Below are positions 18,872 through 28,051 of a stretch of DNA of 64,000 nucleotides, piece by piece. The position numbers were made by a program, and so were the translations under genes. Origin of the DNA: Chlamydiifrater volucris (lineage in GTDB: Bacteria; Chlamydiota; Chlamydiia; Chlamydiales; Chlamydiaceae); contig NZ_LR777654.1 in NCBI RefSeq assembly GCF_902806995.1, positions 744,001 through 808,000 on the forward strand, in the 5' to 3' direction. Within the stretch, counting starts at the first letter, position 1; each line of letters starts with the position of its first letter. Under the pieces are notes generated by a model. That model saw only the letters and a program-made list of their open reading frames with translations. It made no database searches and was not told the origin of the DNA.

Positions 18872-20452
18872 TCAATGACTTTTTTTGCGTAACCCCAGGA
18901 GAGTTCTTTCAAAATCCTGCATTTCCTCCACAGACCAATCCCCTAAGTACCCCGACTCCGATAACAAAGATAAACCTTCCTCAATCTTGGCCCCTAACTC
19001 AGCATCTTTGTCCACCAATTCCTGCATATTCCATAAAGGCCTAGCAGCATCAAAGAAGTTATCTTCCTCTTTGGCAATCTCAAAAGCAAACTCTTCCTGG
19101 GTTAACCAACTGCTCTGATTCCCCTTACGCATGAATTCTATAAAACAAGTCCATTCCCCACAGGCGTCCTTACGAAGCATCGACAGCCGACAAAATTCAG
19201 GAATCTTTCTACAAAAAAGATCCCATTCCCACTTATCTTCATAAACTTCTAAAGACTGCTCTGCCCCATAACTTAATTGAAAAGAGGCCAAACAAGCAGG
19301 GCCCCAGCCAACAAACCTCTCTAACCAGGGACGCACCTTCTCTTCTTTTTTAGAACTAAATTCGCCTAAGAAAGTATGTAGACGAATAAACATCTCTCTC
19401 TTATATTTTTTACTATCTCTAAAGACTGCCTCCGAAGCATACGCAAGATAAGGGTAAGCTGCCTTTATCCACATGAAGTACGCCACCTCAGCAGCTACCA
19501 ATTGCGGGTATTTTTTTATGCATTTTGCATACAACTTATTATACTCCTCATCACCCCTCCCCATCATAGATCCTTCCATGGCATTGATATCTTGGAGATC
19601 GGACAATGACAAAAAACCTAAGAAAACATACGCCATTTCCCTAACACATCTATGACTTACTGCTTTACTCACATCTCTTATATAAAAACTCTCCGTCTTA
19701 ACCAAAGAAAGCCAAACCTTTTGATCCCTAGCTATCGCTTTGGCAATACTTAAGGGGTTGGAGCAAAACGGTCTTTCTTTTTCCTCAACACCATCCCAAC
19801 ATGCTGCGTGCTTCAGATAAGAAAAGGAGGTTGCTAAGGAATCTTCTTCCTGTTTCAAATCTTCTAACTTGGATGATGGCTCCTCTGCTACTTTCAGATC
19901 AGGAAGATCAGGAATGCAAACTTCTGCTTCTTCACGCGAAGAAAGATCTGACACAACTTTCTGACCCTCAATAGATTCCATAGACAACATGATTTGATCT
20001 TCTTCTGGAGGAACTTCTGCTTTTTCTTGTTTAACAACCAATTCCCTTAAGGACCCTTTCCATTTCGACTCACATAATGTTGCACCACAAAATGTCACAC
20101 CAGCCAACAACAGAAAAATTATTCCAGCAATACCAGCAACCACAGTCTCTAAAAAGAATTCACTCAACATTACGGAAAAAGCACCAACCCCTAGCAGGGA
20201 GACCCCTACGCTGGCTACCATCAACCCAGCAATAAAGGCAACCCCACAGACAACTATGATAGAAAGAGCTACTTTTCTAACCGTCTCTAGCGCACTTAAC
20301 CTTCTTTGCAATGTCTTTTCTTTACTATGATGATCTAATAGATGAGCCCTCTCCAAAGAGGTATGATTAGAAACTTCTTCTCTTTTTTCTCCAAAATTAT
20401 TGATCAAGAGAAACTCACTGTAGTTAGAATTAAAAGGGAAGAATCCTAACAA
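18872..20452 (-). CDS. DUF1389 family protein, TTG start abutting poly-T
   Basis: 526 residues. Hydrophobic segments lie at about 60-97 and 103-125, then an acidic Glu-rich linker (about 140-215) and the conserved core: AYVFLGFLSLSDLQD, YAKCIKKYPQLVAAEVAYFM, and W-DLFCRKIPEFC. The only available start near the 5' end is TTG at 20452, whose first bases belong to a 22-base T run on the coding strand. No ATG or Shine-Dalgarno sequence is present. Either a weak start is used or the true start lies further in, for example TTG at about codon 48. Function unknown. Confidence 0.78.
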   Translation of the reverse strand: MLGFFPFNSNYSEFLLINNFGEKREEVSNHTSLERAHLLDHHSKEKTLQRRLSALETVRKVALSIIVVCGVAFIAGLMVASVGVSLLGVGAFSVMLSEFFLETVVAGIAGIIFLLLAGVTFCGATLCESKWKGSLRELVVKQEKAEVPPEEDQIMLSMESIEGQKVVSDLSSREEAEVCIPDLPDLKVAEEPSSKLEDLKQEEDSLATSFSYLKHAACWDGVEEKERPFCSNPLSIAKAIARDQKVWLSLVKTESFYIRDVSKAVSHRCVREMAYVFLGFLSLSDLQDINAMEGSMMGRGDEEYNKLYAKCIKKYPQLVAAEVAYFMWIKAAYPYLAYASEAVFRDSKKYKREMFIRLHTFLGEFSSKKEEKVRPWLERFVGWGPACLASFQLSYGAEQSLEVYEDKWEWDLFCRKIPEFCRLSMLRKDACGEWTCFIEFMRKGNQSSWLTQEEFAFEIAKEEDNFFDAARPLWNMQELVDKDAELGAKIEEGLSLLSESGYLGDWSVEEMQDFERTLLGLRKKSH

Positions 20453-20472
20453 AAAAAAAAAAAAAAAAAAAA
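20451..20472. repeat. Homopolymer A22 at the 5' end of a DUF1389 gene
   Basis: Twenty-two consecutive A on the plus strand (T22 on the coding strand) abut the first usable codon of the minus-strand DUF1389 gene. This is the second DUF1389 gene here with a long poly-A/T run near its 5' end; the other is at 8315-8339. Confidence 0.92.
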
Positions 20473-20687
20473 TGAAAATTAAAGCATTCTAAAAAAGAAA
20501 AATTATTTCCCCAAAAACAGCGGGAGAGGAAAGTCTTCCTATAGAAACAGTCTAGAGAACTTCCTGCGCAACCTCAGAATCTGACCTTGTACCCCCATTA
20601 GAGAACCCGACCATCTCCAGAAAACCTTCCTAAAGAAAAACCGAGAAAATTCCTGCTTGCGCAGCATATGGAAAGCGTAAACAGAAT

Positions 20688-21251
20688 CTACGCTGTTTTT
20701 TCAGAAAGGGCCACAAAACCCTCGCTATTATATTTCCTTTTGATCCTCTCAAGTCCCTTTTTAAGCTTCAAAAGATCCTTGTCCACCATTCTATCGACGT
20801 ATAGCACGCCGTTAAGATGGTCATTCTCATGCATGATAATACGCGCTAAAAACCCCTGGTATCTTTCTTTGAAGACGACACCGTCGAGATCCATAGCTTC
20901 TACAGTGATGGCATCAGGGCGCACCACATCTCCTCGAAGACCAGGTATGGACAAACACCCTTCTCTACCAGAGACCTTTTCCTTCGATGGTTCAGAAAGG
21001 ACGGGATTGATAAAGACTTTAGGTGTTTTCAAAAATACAAGTTCCCCTTCTTCGGTTTCTTTCTCAACGCACATCACGAACATGCGCAAGCTCTCTCCTA
21101 CCTGAGGAGCAGCAAGCCCCACTCCTTTAAGAGCTTCCATGGTCTCACACATGTCGCAGTATAGCGCCTTGACCTCATCTGTAATCTTAGCTATAGGATC
21201 AGCCTTCCTGCGTAGCAAGGGGTTTCCGTAGTAGGTGATTTCCCTAATCAT
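20688..21251 (-). CDS. def: Peptide deformylase
   Basis: 187 residues. It removes the N-terminal formyl group from new proteins. All three motifs are present: [10 protein letters not shown] (43-52, Gln50), EGCLSIPG (97-104, metal ligand Cys99) and HENDHLNG (141-148, ligands His141 and His145, catalytic Glu142). The ATG at 21251 overlaps the last codons of secG, so the two are probably co-translated. Confidence 0.96.
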   Translation of the reverse strand: MIREITYYGNPLLRRKADPIAKITDEVKALYCDMCETMEALKGVGLAAPQVGESLRMFVMCVEKETEEGELVFLKTPKVFINPVLSEPSKEKVSGREGCLSIPGLRGDVVRPDAITVEAMDLDGVVFKERYQGFLARIIMHENDHLNGVLYVDRMVDKDLLKLKKGLERIKRKYNSEGFVALSEKTA

Positions 21252-21555
21252 CTTCTTCCACCATCTGTTCTACTTCTGCTGCCTGTCTGTCGGCAAAGTT
21301 CTTTCCTTGCTGACGCCCTAAAGCTCCAGTCCATACGGAAAGAAGCAAGCAGCAAACACAGAAAATCCCCGCAAACCATCCCGTAGCTTTTTTTAACACA
21401 TCGGGGGTTGATACTCCAAAAACAGAGTCTCCCGAGTCTACACCGAAGGAAGATCCCAATCCCATACTTTTGCTTTCCTGAACCAAAACGAGCCCACACA
21501 AAATTGCCGATAACGTTAAAAAAACAAAAAGTGCAGCGTAAAATAAAACAACCAT
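21244..21555 (-). CDS. secG: Preprotein translocase subunit SecG
   Basis: 103 residues. This is the small Sec translocon subunit in the inner membrane. It has two hydrophobic helices (about 2-26 and 58-80), with the family's [17 protein letters not shown] loop after the first. The C-terminal tail is charged and ends EQMVEEDD. It overlaps def by 8 bases and starts 4 bases after tpiA ends, forming a tpiA-secG-def operon, an order common in Gram-negative bacteria for tpiA-secG. Confidence 0.9.
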   Translation of the reverse strand: MVVLFYAALFVFLTLSAILCGLVLVQESKSMGLGSSFGVDSGDSVFGVSTPDVLKKATGWFAGIFCVCCLLLSVWTGALGRQQGKNFADRQAAEVEQMVEEDD

Positions 21556-21559
21556 CCGT

Positions 21560-22336
21560 TTAGACCTCCTGATAAAATCTCACAATGATATCGGCAAAAG
21601 AGCTTGCTGATAGAGAAGCTCCACCGACAAGAAACCCATCAACACCGTCAACATTGGCCAACTCATTAACATTGTCGGGCTTAACAGACCCTCCATACAA
21701 GATGGAAACTTTCTCTGCAGCCTTAGGAGAAAATTTCTCTGCGATCACCTGACGACAACACGCATGAGCTCCCAGCACATCCTTGGCACTGGCTGCTTTT
21801 CCACTTCCTATAGCCCAGACGGGTTCGTAAGCAATAACGATTTCATCTATATCGGGAAATGACGCTAATCCCCCCAAAAGCTGGGAACGCAAAACTTCTT
21901 CCGTCTTGCCTTGCTCTTTCTCTGAAAGACTTTCCCCTACACAAAAAACTGGCAACAACCCTGCGGTTCTAACTGCTGACAATTTTTTAGCGATTACCTC
22001 GTCTGTTTCGGCGAAGAACATACGTCTTTCTGAGTGTCCGACCAAAACGAAGCGCGCCCCGGCTTCCTTAACCATCTCTATGGAAATTTCGCCTGTGAAG
22101 GCTCCTTGATTTTCCCAGAATACATTTTGAGCTCCGGGAAGAAATCTAAAAGGAAGATTATCCTCTAAAACCTTCATAGCCTCTATGGAAGTAAAGGCTG
22201 GAGCGATACCTACGGCGTCCCTTTCCCTCAGAGATATGGGAGATAGCAATGGTATGATAGCTTTTACAAACTCCACAGCTTCAAGTTTTGTTCGGTGCAT
22301 TTTCCAATTCCCGAACACATAACGCCTTCTTGTCAT
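21560..22336 (-). CDS. tpiA: Triosephosphate isomerase
   Basis: 258 residues from the ATG at 22336. The in-frame TTG at 22342 is rejected because GGGAGGGAG sits 6 bases before the ATG. It interconverts dihydroxyacetone phosphate and glyceraldehyde 3-phosphate in glycolysis. Signatures: FGNWKMH with the catalytic Lys near the N-terminus, LVGHSERR with the catalytic His, AYEPVWAIGSG with the catalytic Glu, and phosphate-binding LYGGSVKPDN and GFLVGGASL. Confidence 0.97.
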   Translation of the reverse strand: MTRRRYVFGNWKMHRTKLEAVEFVKAIIPLLSPISLRERDAVGIAPAFTSIEAMKVLEDNLPFRFLPGAQNVFWENQGAFTGEISIEMVKEAGARFVLVGHSERRMFFAETDEVIAKKLSAVRTAGLLPVFCVGESLSEKEQGKTEEVLRSQLLGGLASFPDIDEIVIAYEPVWAIGSGKAASAKDVLGAHACCRQVIAEKFSPKAAEKVSILYGGSVKPDNVNELANVDGVDGFLVGGASLSASSFADIIVRFYQEV

Positions 22337-22873
22337 AAACAACTCCCTCCCATGTTTACTTCCCTTCGCCGGAGAAACGGTTACCTGTCAATAATTTTTT
22401 AGAATAACGCACTTTACACAATTTCTCCAGAACATAAGGAGGAAACAATCCGCTAGGACCACAACATCTTCCGGCCTATAGAGGATTCAGGGAACCCCAG
22501 AGGACTCTGAGAAGCAGCACGGGCACCAGTCCGCCAGAATACAGCCCCGTGTTTGCTGACCCTTCGCGTCTTAAAAGAGGGGGATATATTAACTGTATTT
22601 TATCGGATTTGCAAAGAAAAACTCTCCTTACGGAAAGAATTCTCAAAAACCTCATGATAAAATCGCATACAATCAGTTAAAAAAAACAAAGAGTTTTGAT
22701 TAGCATCCACTTATTATCCCAATAAAAAAGGGGCTATGTATAAAATGTGCTGTGCTGCAAAGTTCTCTCTTAAAAAGAGCTTTAGCGCCTATCGATGCAA
22801 CTCTATAACAACTACTTATGCTTAAAACTCTAGTATCTAGAGCTCTAAAACACGAAGATGCGGAGATTTTTTC
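22337..22873. other. Intergenic region with possible structured RNA
   Basis: 537 bp between divergent tpiA and xseA, with no convincing open frame. The part at about 22440-22570 is GC-richer than its surroundings and rich in self-complementary stretches. Examples are CTAGG pairing with CCTATAG, CAGAGGACTCTG, and CACGGG pairing with CCCGTG about 20 bases on. It includes AGAAGCAGCACGGG, which faintly resembles the 3' side of the signal recognition particle RNA loop, but the canonical GGAAGGAAGCAGC motif is absent. A small RNA is possible and not established. Confidence 0.25.
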
Positions 22874-24466
22874 ATGTTTCCCGAACCCATCACTGTGAGT
22901 TCTCTAACAGAGCAATTAAAAAATTTGCTACAACAAAACTTTGCCTTTCTCGCAGTCAAAGGAGAACTCGCCAACGTCACCTTGCAGTCCAGTGGTCACT
23001 TGTACTTTTCTGTTAAAGATGCTAACTCCCTACTAAACGGAGCCTTTTTTAACTTCAGATCTAAATACTCTGGGCCTATGCTAAAAAATGGAGATGCTGT
23101 AGTCGTCTATGGGAAATTAGCTATATACGCTCCCAGAGGTTCCTACCAAATCATAGCTAGTGCCGTAGTATCTTCAGGCCTTGGAGATCTCATCCTACGC
23201 TTTGAGGCAACAAAAAAGAAATTAGCAGCATTAGGGTACTTTGATAGTAAACATAAAAAACCTCTCCCGCATAAAGTTAGAACAATTGGAGTGATCACTA
23301 GTCCCACAGGAGCGGTAATTCAAGATATTATCAACGTGTTGAGGCGACGTTGCAGAGACTTCCAGCTTATTTTATATCCTGTTAAAGTCCAAGGAGATGG
23401 TGCTGCTAAAGAAGTAGCTACAGCCATTCAACAATTTAATGAGATAGCTCTCCCTGATGTACTTATCGTTGCTCGTGGGGGAGGTAGCTTTGAAGACTTG
23501 CAGACCTTCAATGAGGAGATTGTTGTCAAAGCTGTTTATGACAGCGTCCTACCGATAATTTCCGCCGTAGGCCATGAAATAGATTTCACCTTGTGTGACA
23601 TGGCTGCTGATGTACGTGCCCCTACCCCTTCGGCAGCAGCAGAGATTGTATGTAAGAGCAGCGAAAGTTTAGAGCAATGGCTTCAGGGGTTTCGTAGCCA
23701 CTTGCTGAGTCATTCGAAAAACTTTTTGTCCTCTCATCGCAACACTCTTCTACACTGGGAGAAAATGCTGGATCATGCAGACTTTTACCGTGAAGCTCAC
23801 CAAAGGTTAGATTTTGCTTCAATGTCTTTGCTACGCTCCTCCTCCGAACGCTGTCGAGAAGCTAGCGCAAAGCTTCAAAGCATTCAGCGTTCTCTAAGAG
23901 TTCCTCTCTCCAACAGAATTCGTTTTTACCAATCTCGATTATCACTGTTGCATACTGCGTTACCCACACAATCTATTACTGCCTCAAAAGCGCGTCTGAA
24001 CCTTTTGGATCCGCAACTGAATAAGGTTATCTCTGACAAACTTTCTTTTTTATGCTTACAAAAGCAACGCCACAGTAGAAGCCTTTCCCAGTCACTATCC
24101 TACCATTTGGCAAAAACCAACGAAATTTTTCTCCGGATACAAAAAATTTCTTCGGCTCTGTACGGGGCTATTCAGCATATTTTTGACAACGATCGTCGTC
24201 GCATAGAAAAAATTCATGACCAAATCACTGTTGTTATAAATGAAAAACTTAACCGATTAAAAACCCGAAAGGAGGTCTGTTTGGAAAGCTTAAAGGCTTT
24301 AAATCCTAAGAACGTCCTCCATCGAGGATATTCGATGCTGTTTGATTTTAATGAAGATTCCGCTATCATCTCCGCTAAGACGCTTCGTCCTGGACTTGCG
24401 GTGAGAGCTGTGCTCCATGACGGAGAAAAAACTTTGGTTGTTACCGATCAAAGGAGTCCCCAGTAA
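22874..24466 (+). CDS. xseA: Exodeoxyribonuclease VII large subunit
   Basis: 530 residues. Catalytic subunit of the single-strand DNA exonuclease VII, acting in repair with XseB. An N-terminal OB-fold (about 1-95, with GELANVTLQSSGHLYFSVKD) is followed by the nuclease domain with TSPTGAVIQDI, IVARGGGSFEDL and SAVGHEIDFTLCDMAADVRA. A long coiled-coil region (about 270-450) then precedes the C-terminal ALNPKNVLHRGYSM block. The start is ATG 22874. The xseB start lies 163 bp downstream. Confidence 0.96.
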   Translation: MFPEPITVSSLTEQLKNLLQQNFAFLAVKGELANVTLQSSGHLYFSVKDANSLLNGAFFNFRSKYSGPMLKNGDAVVVYGKLAIYAPRGSYQIIASAVVSSGLGDLILRFEATKKKLAALGYFDSKHKKPLPHKVRTIGVITSPTGAVIQDIINVLRRRCRDFQLILYPVKVQGDGAAKEVATAIQQFNEIALPDVLIVARGGGSFEDLQTFNEEIVVKAVYDSVLPIISAVGHEIDFTLCDMAADVRAPTPSAAAEIVCKSSESLEQWLQGFRSHLLSHSKNFLSSHRNTLLHWEKMLDHADFYREAHQRLDFASMSLLRSSSERCREASAKLQSIQRSLRVPLSNRIRFYQSRLSLLHTALPTQSITASKARLNLLDPQLNKVISDKLSFLCLQKQRHSRSLSQSLSYHLAKTNEIFLRIQKISSALYGAIQHIFDNDRRRIEKIHDQITVVINEKLNRLKTRKEVCLESLKALNPKNVLHRGYSMLFDFNEDSAIISAKTLRPGLAVRAVLHDGEKTLVVTDQRSPQ

Positions 24467-24629
24467 GGTTGCGAGCGATCCATTACCGAAAAGAGAATAT
24501 TTTCAAAGGCTCATCCTAAGGGTTGTGGGGGTTTGCTCAAACCTTTTAGGAGGCTTTGGTGTGCGCGCGAAAAAACGCGAGGTCTTCACGAGGACTCTCT
24601 TTCAGAAAATCATGTACAGCGTAGGCATT

Positions 24630-24857
24630 ATGCAAGAACAATCCATAGATTTCGAAGAGGCTATGCGCCGGTTGGAAGAAATTGTAGATCTGATGAATGC
24701 TCCATCCACATCGTTAGATGCTTCATTAAAACTATACGAGGAAGCAGATACGTTGATGCGCCTGTGCGAGCGACGCATCAATGAGGTCGAAAAACGTATC
24801 CGCTTCCTAGCAGACGAGCGCGCAAAAGAGCGCGAGCTTGCTGGAGAATCTGTATAG
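24630..24857 (+). CDS. xseB: Exodeoxyribonuclease VII small subunit
   Basis: 75 residues from ATG 24630, the standard family length. The frame is open upstream to 24417, but that extension overlaps xseA and has no family match; ATG 24612 is a possible alternative. The signature FEEAMRRLEEIVDLMNAPS, followed by the second helix LKLYEEADTLMRLCERRINE, is diagnostic. The small subunit binds the XseA coiled coil. Confidence 0.92.
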   Translation: MQEQSIDFEEAMRRLEEIVDLMNAPSTSLDASLKLYEEADTLMRLCERRINEVEKRIRFLADERAKERELAGESV

Positions 24858-24872
24858 TCATTTCGTCTTACT

Positions 24873-25193
24873 ATGGATCGTCCTTCTCTTATTGATATCA
24901 TTGATAAAGACTCTGTCAACAGCACTCCTTTCTCTGAGTCCACGAGTGCGGTGAGTTCCATTCAAGACTCACTAAGACTTTTGCAAAAAAAATTAGAGTC
25001 CGCTCAGAGTTTTGACGAAATGCTCTCCATCTACGAAGAGGCTTTTGCCATTTTGAATCCTGCCCTTCAAACTCTCAAACAAACGCACCAAGAGTATAAG
25101 GTAGTAGTGACCGACGACAAAGGTTATCCCCTCAAAGATACTGACAACAACCCTATTTTCAAGGATTTTGCTTACGAGGAATATCTATCATGA
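24873..25193 (+). CDS. Small conserved chlamydial protein
   Basis: 106 residues, function unknown. Ser-rich N-terminus, then two helices (about 30-70) with XseB-like spacing (LRLLQKKLESAQSFDEMLSIYEEAF) and a C-terminal acidic segment ending FAYEEYLS. It starts 15 bp after xseB and overlaps dxs by 4 bases (ATGA), so it is clearly in the same transcript. The EEAF helix raises the possibility of an XseB-like fold, but this is weak. Confidence 0.75.
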   Translation: MDRPSLIDIIDKDSVNSTPFSESTSAVSSIQDSLRLLQKKLESAQSFDEMLSIYEEAFAILNPALQTLKQTHQEYKVVVTDDKGYPLKDTDNNPIFKDFAYEEYLS

Positions 25194-27154
25194 CAGAGAC
25201 TGCTAAATTTCTGGACGTCGTCCAATCTCCAGAACATCTACGCCAGCTTTCTCCCAATGATTTACCTCTTCTTGCCGATGAGATCCGTCATAAAATTATC
25301 TCTGTACTTTCGAAGACCGGAGGTCATTTGTCTTCCAACTTGGGATGTGTGGAACTTAGCCTAGCTATGCACTATGTTTTCAACTCACCCGAAGATAAAT
25401 TTGTCTTCGACGTAGGCCATCAATGTTACACACACAAACTCATTACTGGGCGCAATGACCAGCGCTTCTGCAGCATCCGCAAAAGTGAAGGCCTTAGTGG
25501 TTTTTCCAATCCCGAAGAATCTCCTCATGACCTTTTTTACACAGGACATGCAGGTAATGCCCTCTCCCTCGCCTTAGGGTTAGCAGAAACAGAAAAGCAA
25601 CAACAGACAGGGAACCATGTTCTGTGCTTCATTGGCGACGCCTCCCTTTCTTGCGGGCTAACTATGGAAGCCCTCAATAATATCCCAGATAATTTGGAAA
25701 ATTTTATTATCATTCTCAATGACAATAAAATGTCCATCTCTGAGAATGTAGGCTCTACAGCAAGAATCCTGAGCAAGCTCCTTAACCATCCCACAGCTGG
25801 CAAACTACGTGACAAGCTAGGGAAGTGGCTACGCAAGATTCCTCGATGTGGGTGTGAGCTGGAAAAAAGAGGCCGTCGAGTTTCTATCTCCGTGAAAAAT
25901 CTCTTCTGTTCAGCGCCCTTCTTTGAGCAGTTCGGACTATCCTACGTGGGACCCGTCGACGGTCATAACATCACTAAGCTTGTCGCTCTTTTAGAAGCTG
26001 TCAAAAACCAACCCTTCCCCGTAATCATCCATGCCGTCACCACTAAGGGCAAAGGGCTTGACGATGCCCAGGAAAATCCCGCTGCCTATCATGGAGTTTC
26101 TCCTAACTTTGGGAAAAAGAAAAGTCATCTCCAATCTGAAGATTGCCGAGAAGTTGTTGTAGTTACTAAAAAAAGCGAAAGCTTCCCCCAAATTTTTGGT
26201 AGAACCGTTTGCGAATTGGCAACTATACACCCCTCATTATCAATCGTCACCCCAGCAATGTCTTTAGGGTCTTGTTTGGAAGATTTCAAGAAGACTTTCC
26301 CCCATAATTTCTACGATGTAGGAATTGCCGAAGGACACGCCGTTGCGTTCTCTGGAGGTATGGCAAAACTCAAACAAGGCAAGGTAATCTGTTCCATCTA
26401 CTCTACTTTCCTCCTTCGAGCCCTTGACAATCTCTTCCATGACGTCTGTATGCAAAAAATACCCGTAATCTTTGCCATCGATAGAGCCGGACTAGCCTTT
26501 GAAGACGGACGTTCCCACCATGGTATCTACGACCTTTCTTTCTTGCGCACTATGCCAGATATGATCGTGGCACAACCACGCAATGGGAACATCCTCAGAG
26601 ATCTCCTCTTCTCTGCAATGGACTGGAATTGTCCTACAGCTATTCGCTACCCCAAAGTGGCGACAGAAACTTCTGACCAGATACCTGTCTTAAGAAATCC
26701 CGGTTCAGCGGAGATCTTACACCAGGGGGAAGATGTCCTTATCATCGCCCTAGGACACACCTACAAAATGGCTTTACAACTAAGAGCCAAGTTATTAGAG
26801 CAAGGGATCTCGCCCACTGTTATGGATCCTATCTTTGTCAAGCCTTTGGACACTCACACGCTCGGCATACTGCTAATGACTCACTCTAAAATTGTCACTA
26901 TTGAAGAACATGCCTTGAAAGGAGGACTGGCATCCGAAATAAATGACTTTTTAATATCTTTTGGTTTTGGTAAAAGCCAAGTATTGAGCTTTGGAGTTCC
27001 TGACCAATTTCTTAATCACGATAGCGCGGACGTTATGTACAAAAGTATTGGTATGGATGTGGACACTATGTTTACTAAAGTCATGACAACGTTCGGATTC
27101 CGCCTACGCCACAGCTCACCGTATGTTAAATACCGCATTACTTCTGCATCATGA
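25190..27154 (+). CDS. dxs: 1-deoxy-D-xylulose-5-phosphate synthase
   Basis: 654 residues. It condenses pyruvate and glyceraldehyde 3-phosphate, the first step of the non-mevalonate isoprenoid pathway. Thiamine diphosphate motifs are visible: GGHLSSNLG with the catalytic His, VFDVGHQCYTHKLITGR, and GDASL through NDNKMSIS (GDASL replaces the more usual GDGAL). The transketolase pyrimidine domain has DVGIAEGHAVAFSGGMA with the catalytic Glu, and AFEDGRSHHGIYDLSFLR follows. The last codons overlap nadK by 4 bases. Confidence 0.96.
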   Translation: MTETAKFLDVVQSPEHLRQLSPNDLPLLADEIRHKIISVLSKTGGHLSSNLGCVELSLAMHYVFNSPEDKFVFDVGHQCYTHKLITGRNDQRFCSIRKSEGLSGFSNPEESPHDLFYTGHAGNALSLALGLAETEKQQQTGNHVLCFIGDASLSCGLTMEALNNIPDNLENFIIILNDNKMSISENVGSTARILSKLLNHPTAGKLRDKLGKWLRKIPRCGCELEKRGRRVSISVKNLFCSAPFFEQFGLSYVGPVDGHNITKLVALLEAVKNQPFPVIIHAVTTKGKGLDDAQENPAAYHGVSPNFGKKKSHLQSEDCREVVVVTKKSESFPQIFGRTVCELATIHPSLSIVTPAMSLGSCLEDFKKTFPHNFYDVGIAEGHAVAFSGGMAKLKQGKVICSIYSTFLLRALDNLFHDVCMQKIPVIFAIDRAGLAFEDGRSHHGIYDLSFLRTMPDMIVAQPRNGNILRDLLFSAMDWNCPTAIRYPKVATETSDQIPVLRNPGSAEILHQGEDVLIIALGHTYKMALQLRAKLLEQGISPTVMDPIFVKPLDTHTLGILLMTHSKIVTIEEHALKGGLASEINDFLISFGFGKSQVLSFGVPDQFLNHDSADVMYKSIGMDVDTMFTKVMTTFGFRLRHSSPYVKYRITSAS

Positions 27155-28002
27155 CTGTTATTGTTTTCGGGAACCCTCGCAATCCTTCTTTTGCTCGGGC
27201 ATCAGAAGAAATACTGGCGTTACTGGCCAAAAACAACAAAAAAGTCGTTACCATTCCTGAGTGTTCTGCGCTACTAAGGATCCCTTCTTACGAGTCGTGG
27301 GACTCTGCAATTCACCCTTTTGAAAGCATTTTGTCAATAGGTGGAGACGGTACTGTCCTACGCGCTAAAAAATTGGCTCTAGCTCTTTCTTTGCCTATCA
27401 TAGGAGTGCATATAGGTCGACTCGGGTTTATGTCCGATCTCACTGTGCAGGATGCCGATAAACTTGAAGCCATCTTGCAAGGCAAAGGAAGCTCTGTGCA
27501 CAAAGAACTCTTAGAGGGAACACTGTCAGCAGAAAGCTTATCCACTCCTCAGATATGTCTTAATGACATTGTTATTCATCGTGGGGCTTTTCCCAGACTT
27601 ACAGACTACAAAGTGTTAATTGATGGCGTTCTTCTAAACACTTTCTCCGCAGATGGACTAGTAATAGCTACTCCTAACGGATCTACAGGATACTCTTTAG
27701 CCGCAGGAGGTCCCCTCGTGTGCCCTGGTGTCCAAGCTTGCGTATTGTCACCTATATGCTCTCATGCTCCTTCCAGCAGACCAATGATCATTTGCCCACG
27801 AAAAAGCATAGAAATTATCCTTGAAGATGGACCTGAAGGAGCTTCTGTCCTCTTCGACGGTCAAGATGAGCAAATCCTCTACCCTAAACACTCTTTGATC
27901 TGCAGACTATCTCCTGAGAGGCTGACATTCTTGAAATCCCCTGCTTACGATTACTTTGTCACTTTACGTTCTAAGTTGCACTGGATGGAAAGTCTGCGCT
28001 AG
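27151..28002 (+). CDS. nadK: NAD kinase
   Basis: 283 residues. It phosphorylates NAD to NADP. Diagnostic motifs are SIGGDGTVLRAKKLA (GGDGT at 64-68) and TPNGSTGYSLAAGGPL, plus GRLGFMSDL and the C-terminal LFDGQDEQ. The ATG overlaps the dxs stop as ATGA-type coupling. It ends a five-gene plus-strand run from xseA. Confidence 0.95.
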   Translation: MTVIVFGNPRNPSFARASEEILALLAKNNKKVVTIPECSALLRIPSYESWDSAIHPFESILSIGGDGTVLRAKKLALALSLPIIGVHIGRLGFMSDLTVQDADKLEAILQGKGSSVHKELLEGTLSAESLSTPQICLNDIVIHRGAFPRLTDYKVLIDGVLLNTFSADGLVIATPNGSTGYSLAAGGPLVCPGVQACVLSPICSHAPSSRPMIICPRKSIEIILEDGPEGASVLFDGQDEQILYPKHSLICRLSPERLTFLKSPAYDYFVTLRSKLHWMESLR

Positions 28003-28051
28003 GTACGGACAAAGAGAAAATAAACAAGCAATGCAAAGAAAGGACGTTGCT

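Noticed and set aside
22440-22570. Definite signal recognition particle RNA gene
   Set aside because: The diagnostic GGAAGGAAGCAGC loop is missing, so I list only a possible structured RNA.
24417-24629. N-terminal extension of xseB
   Set aside because: It overlaps the end of xseA and exceeds the normal 75-residue family length without similarity.
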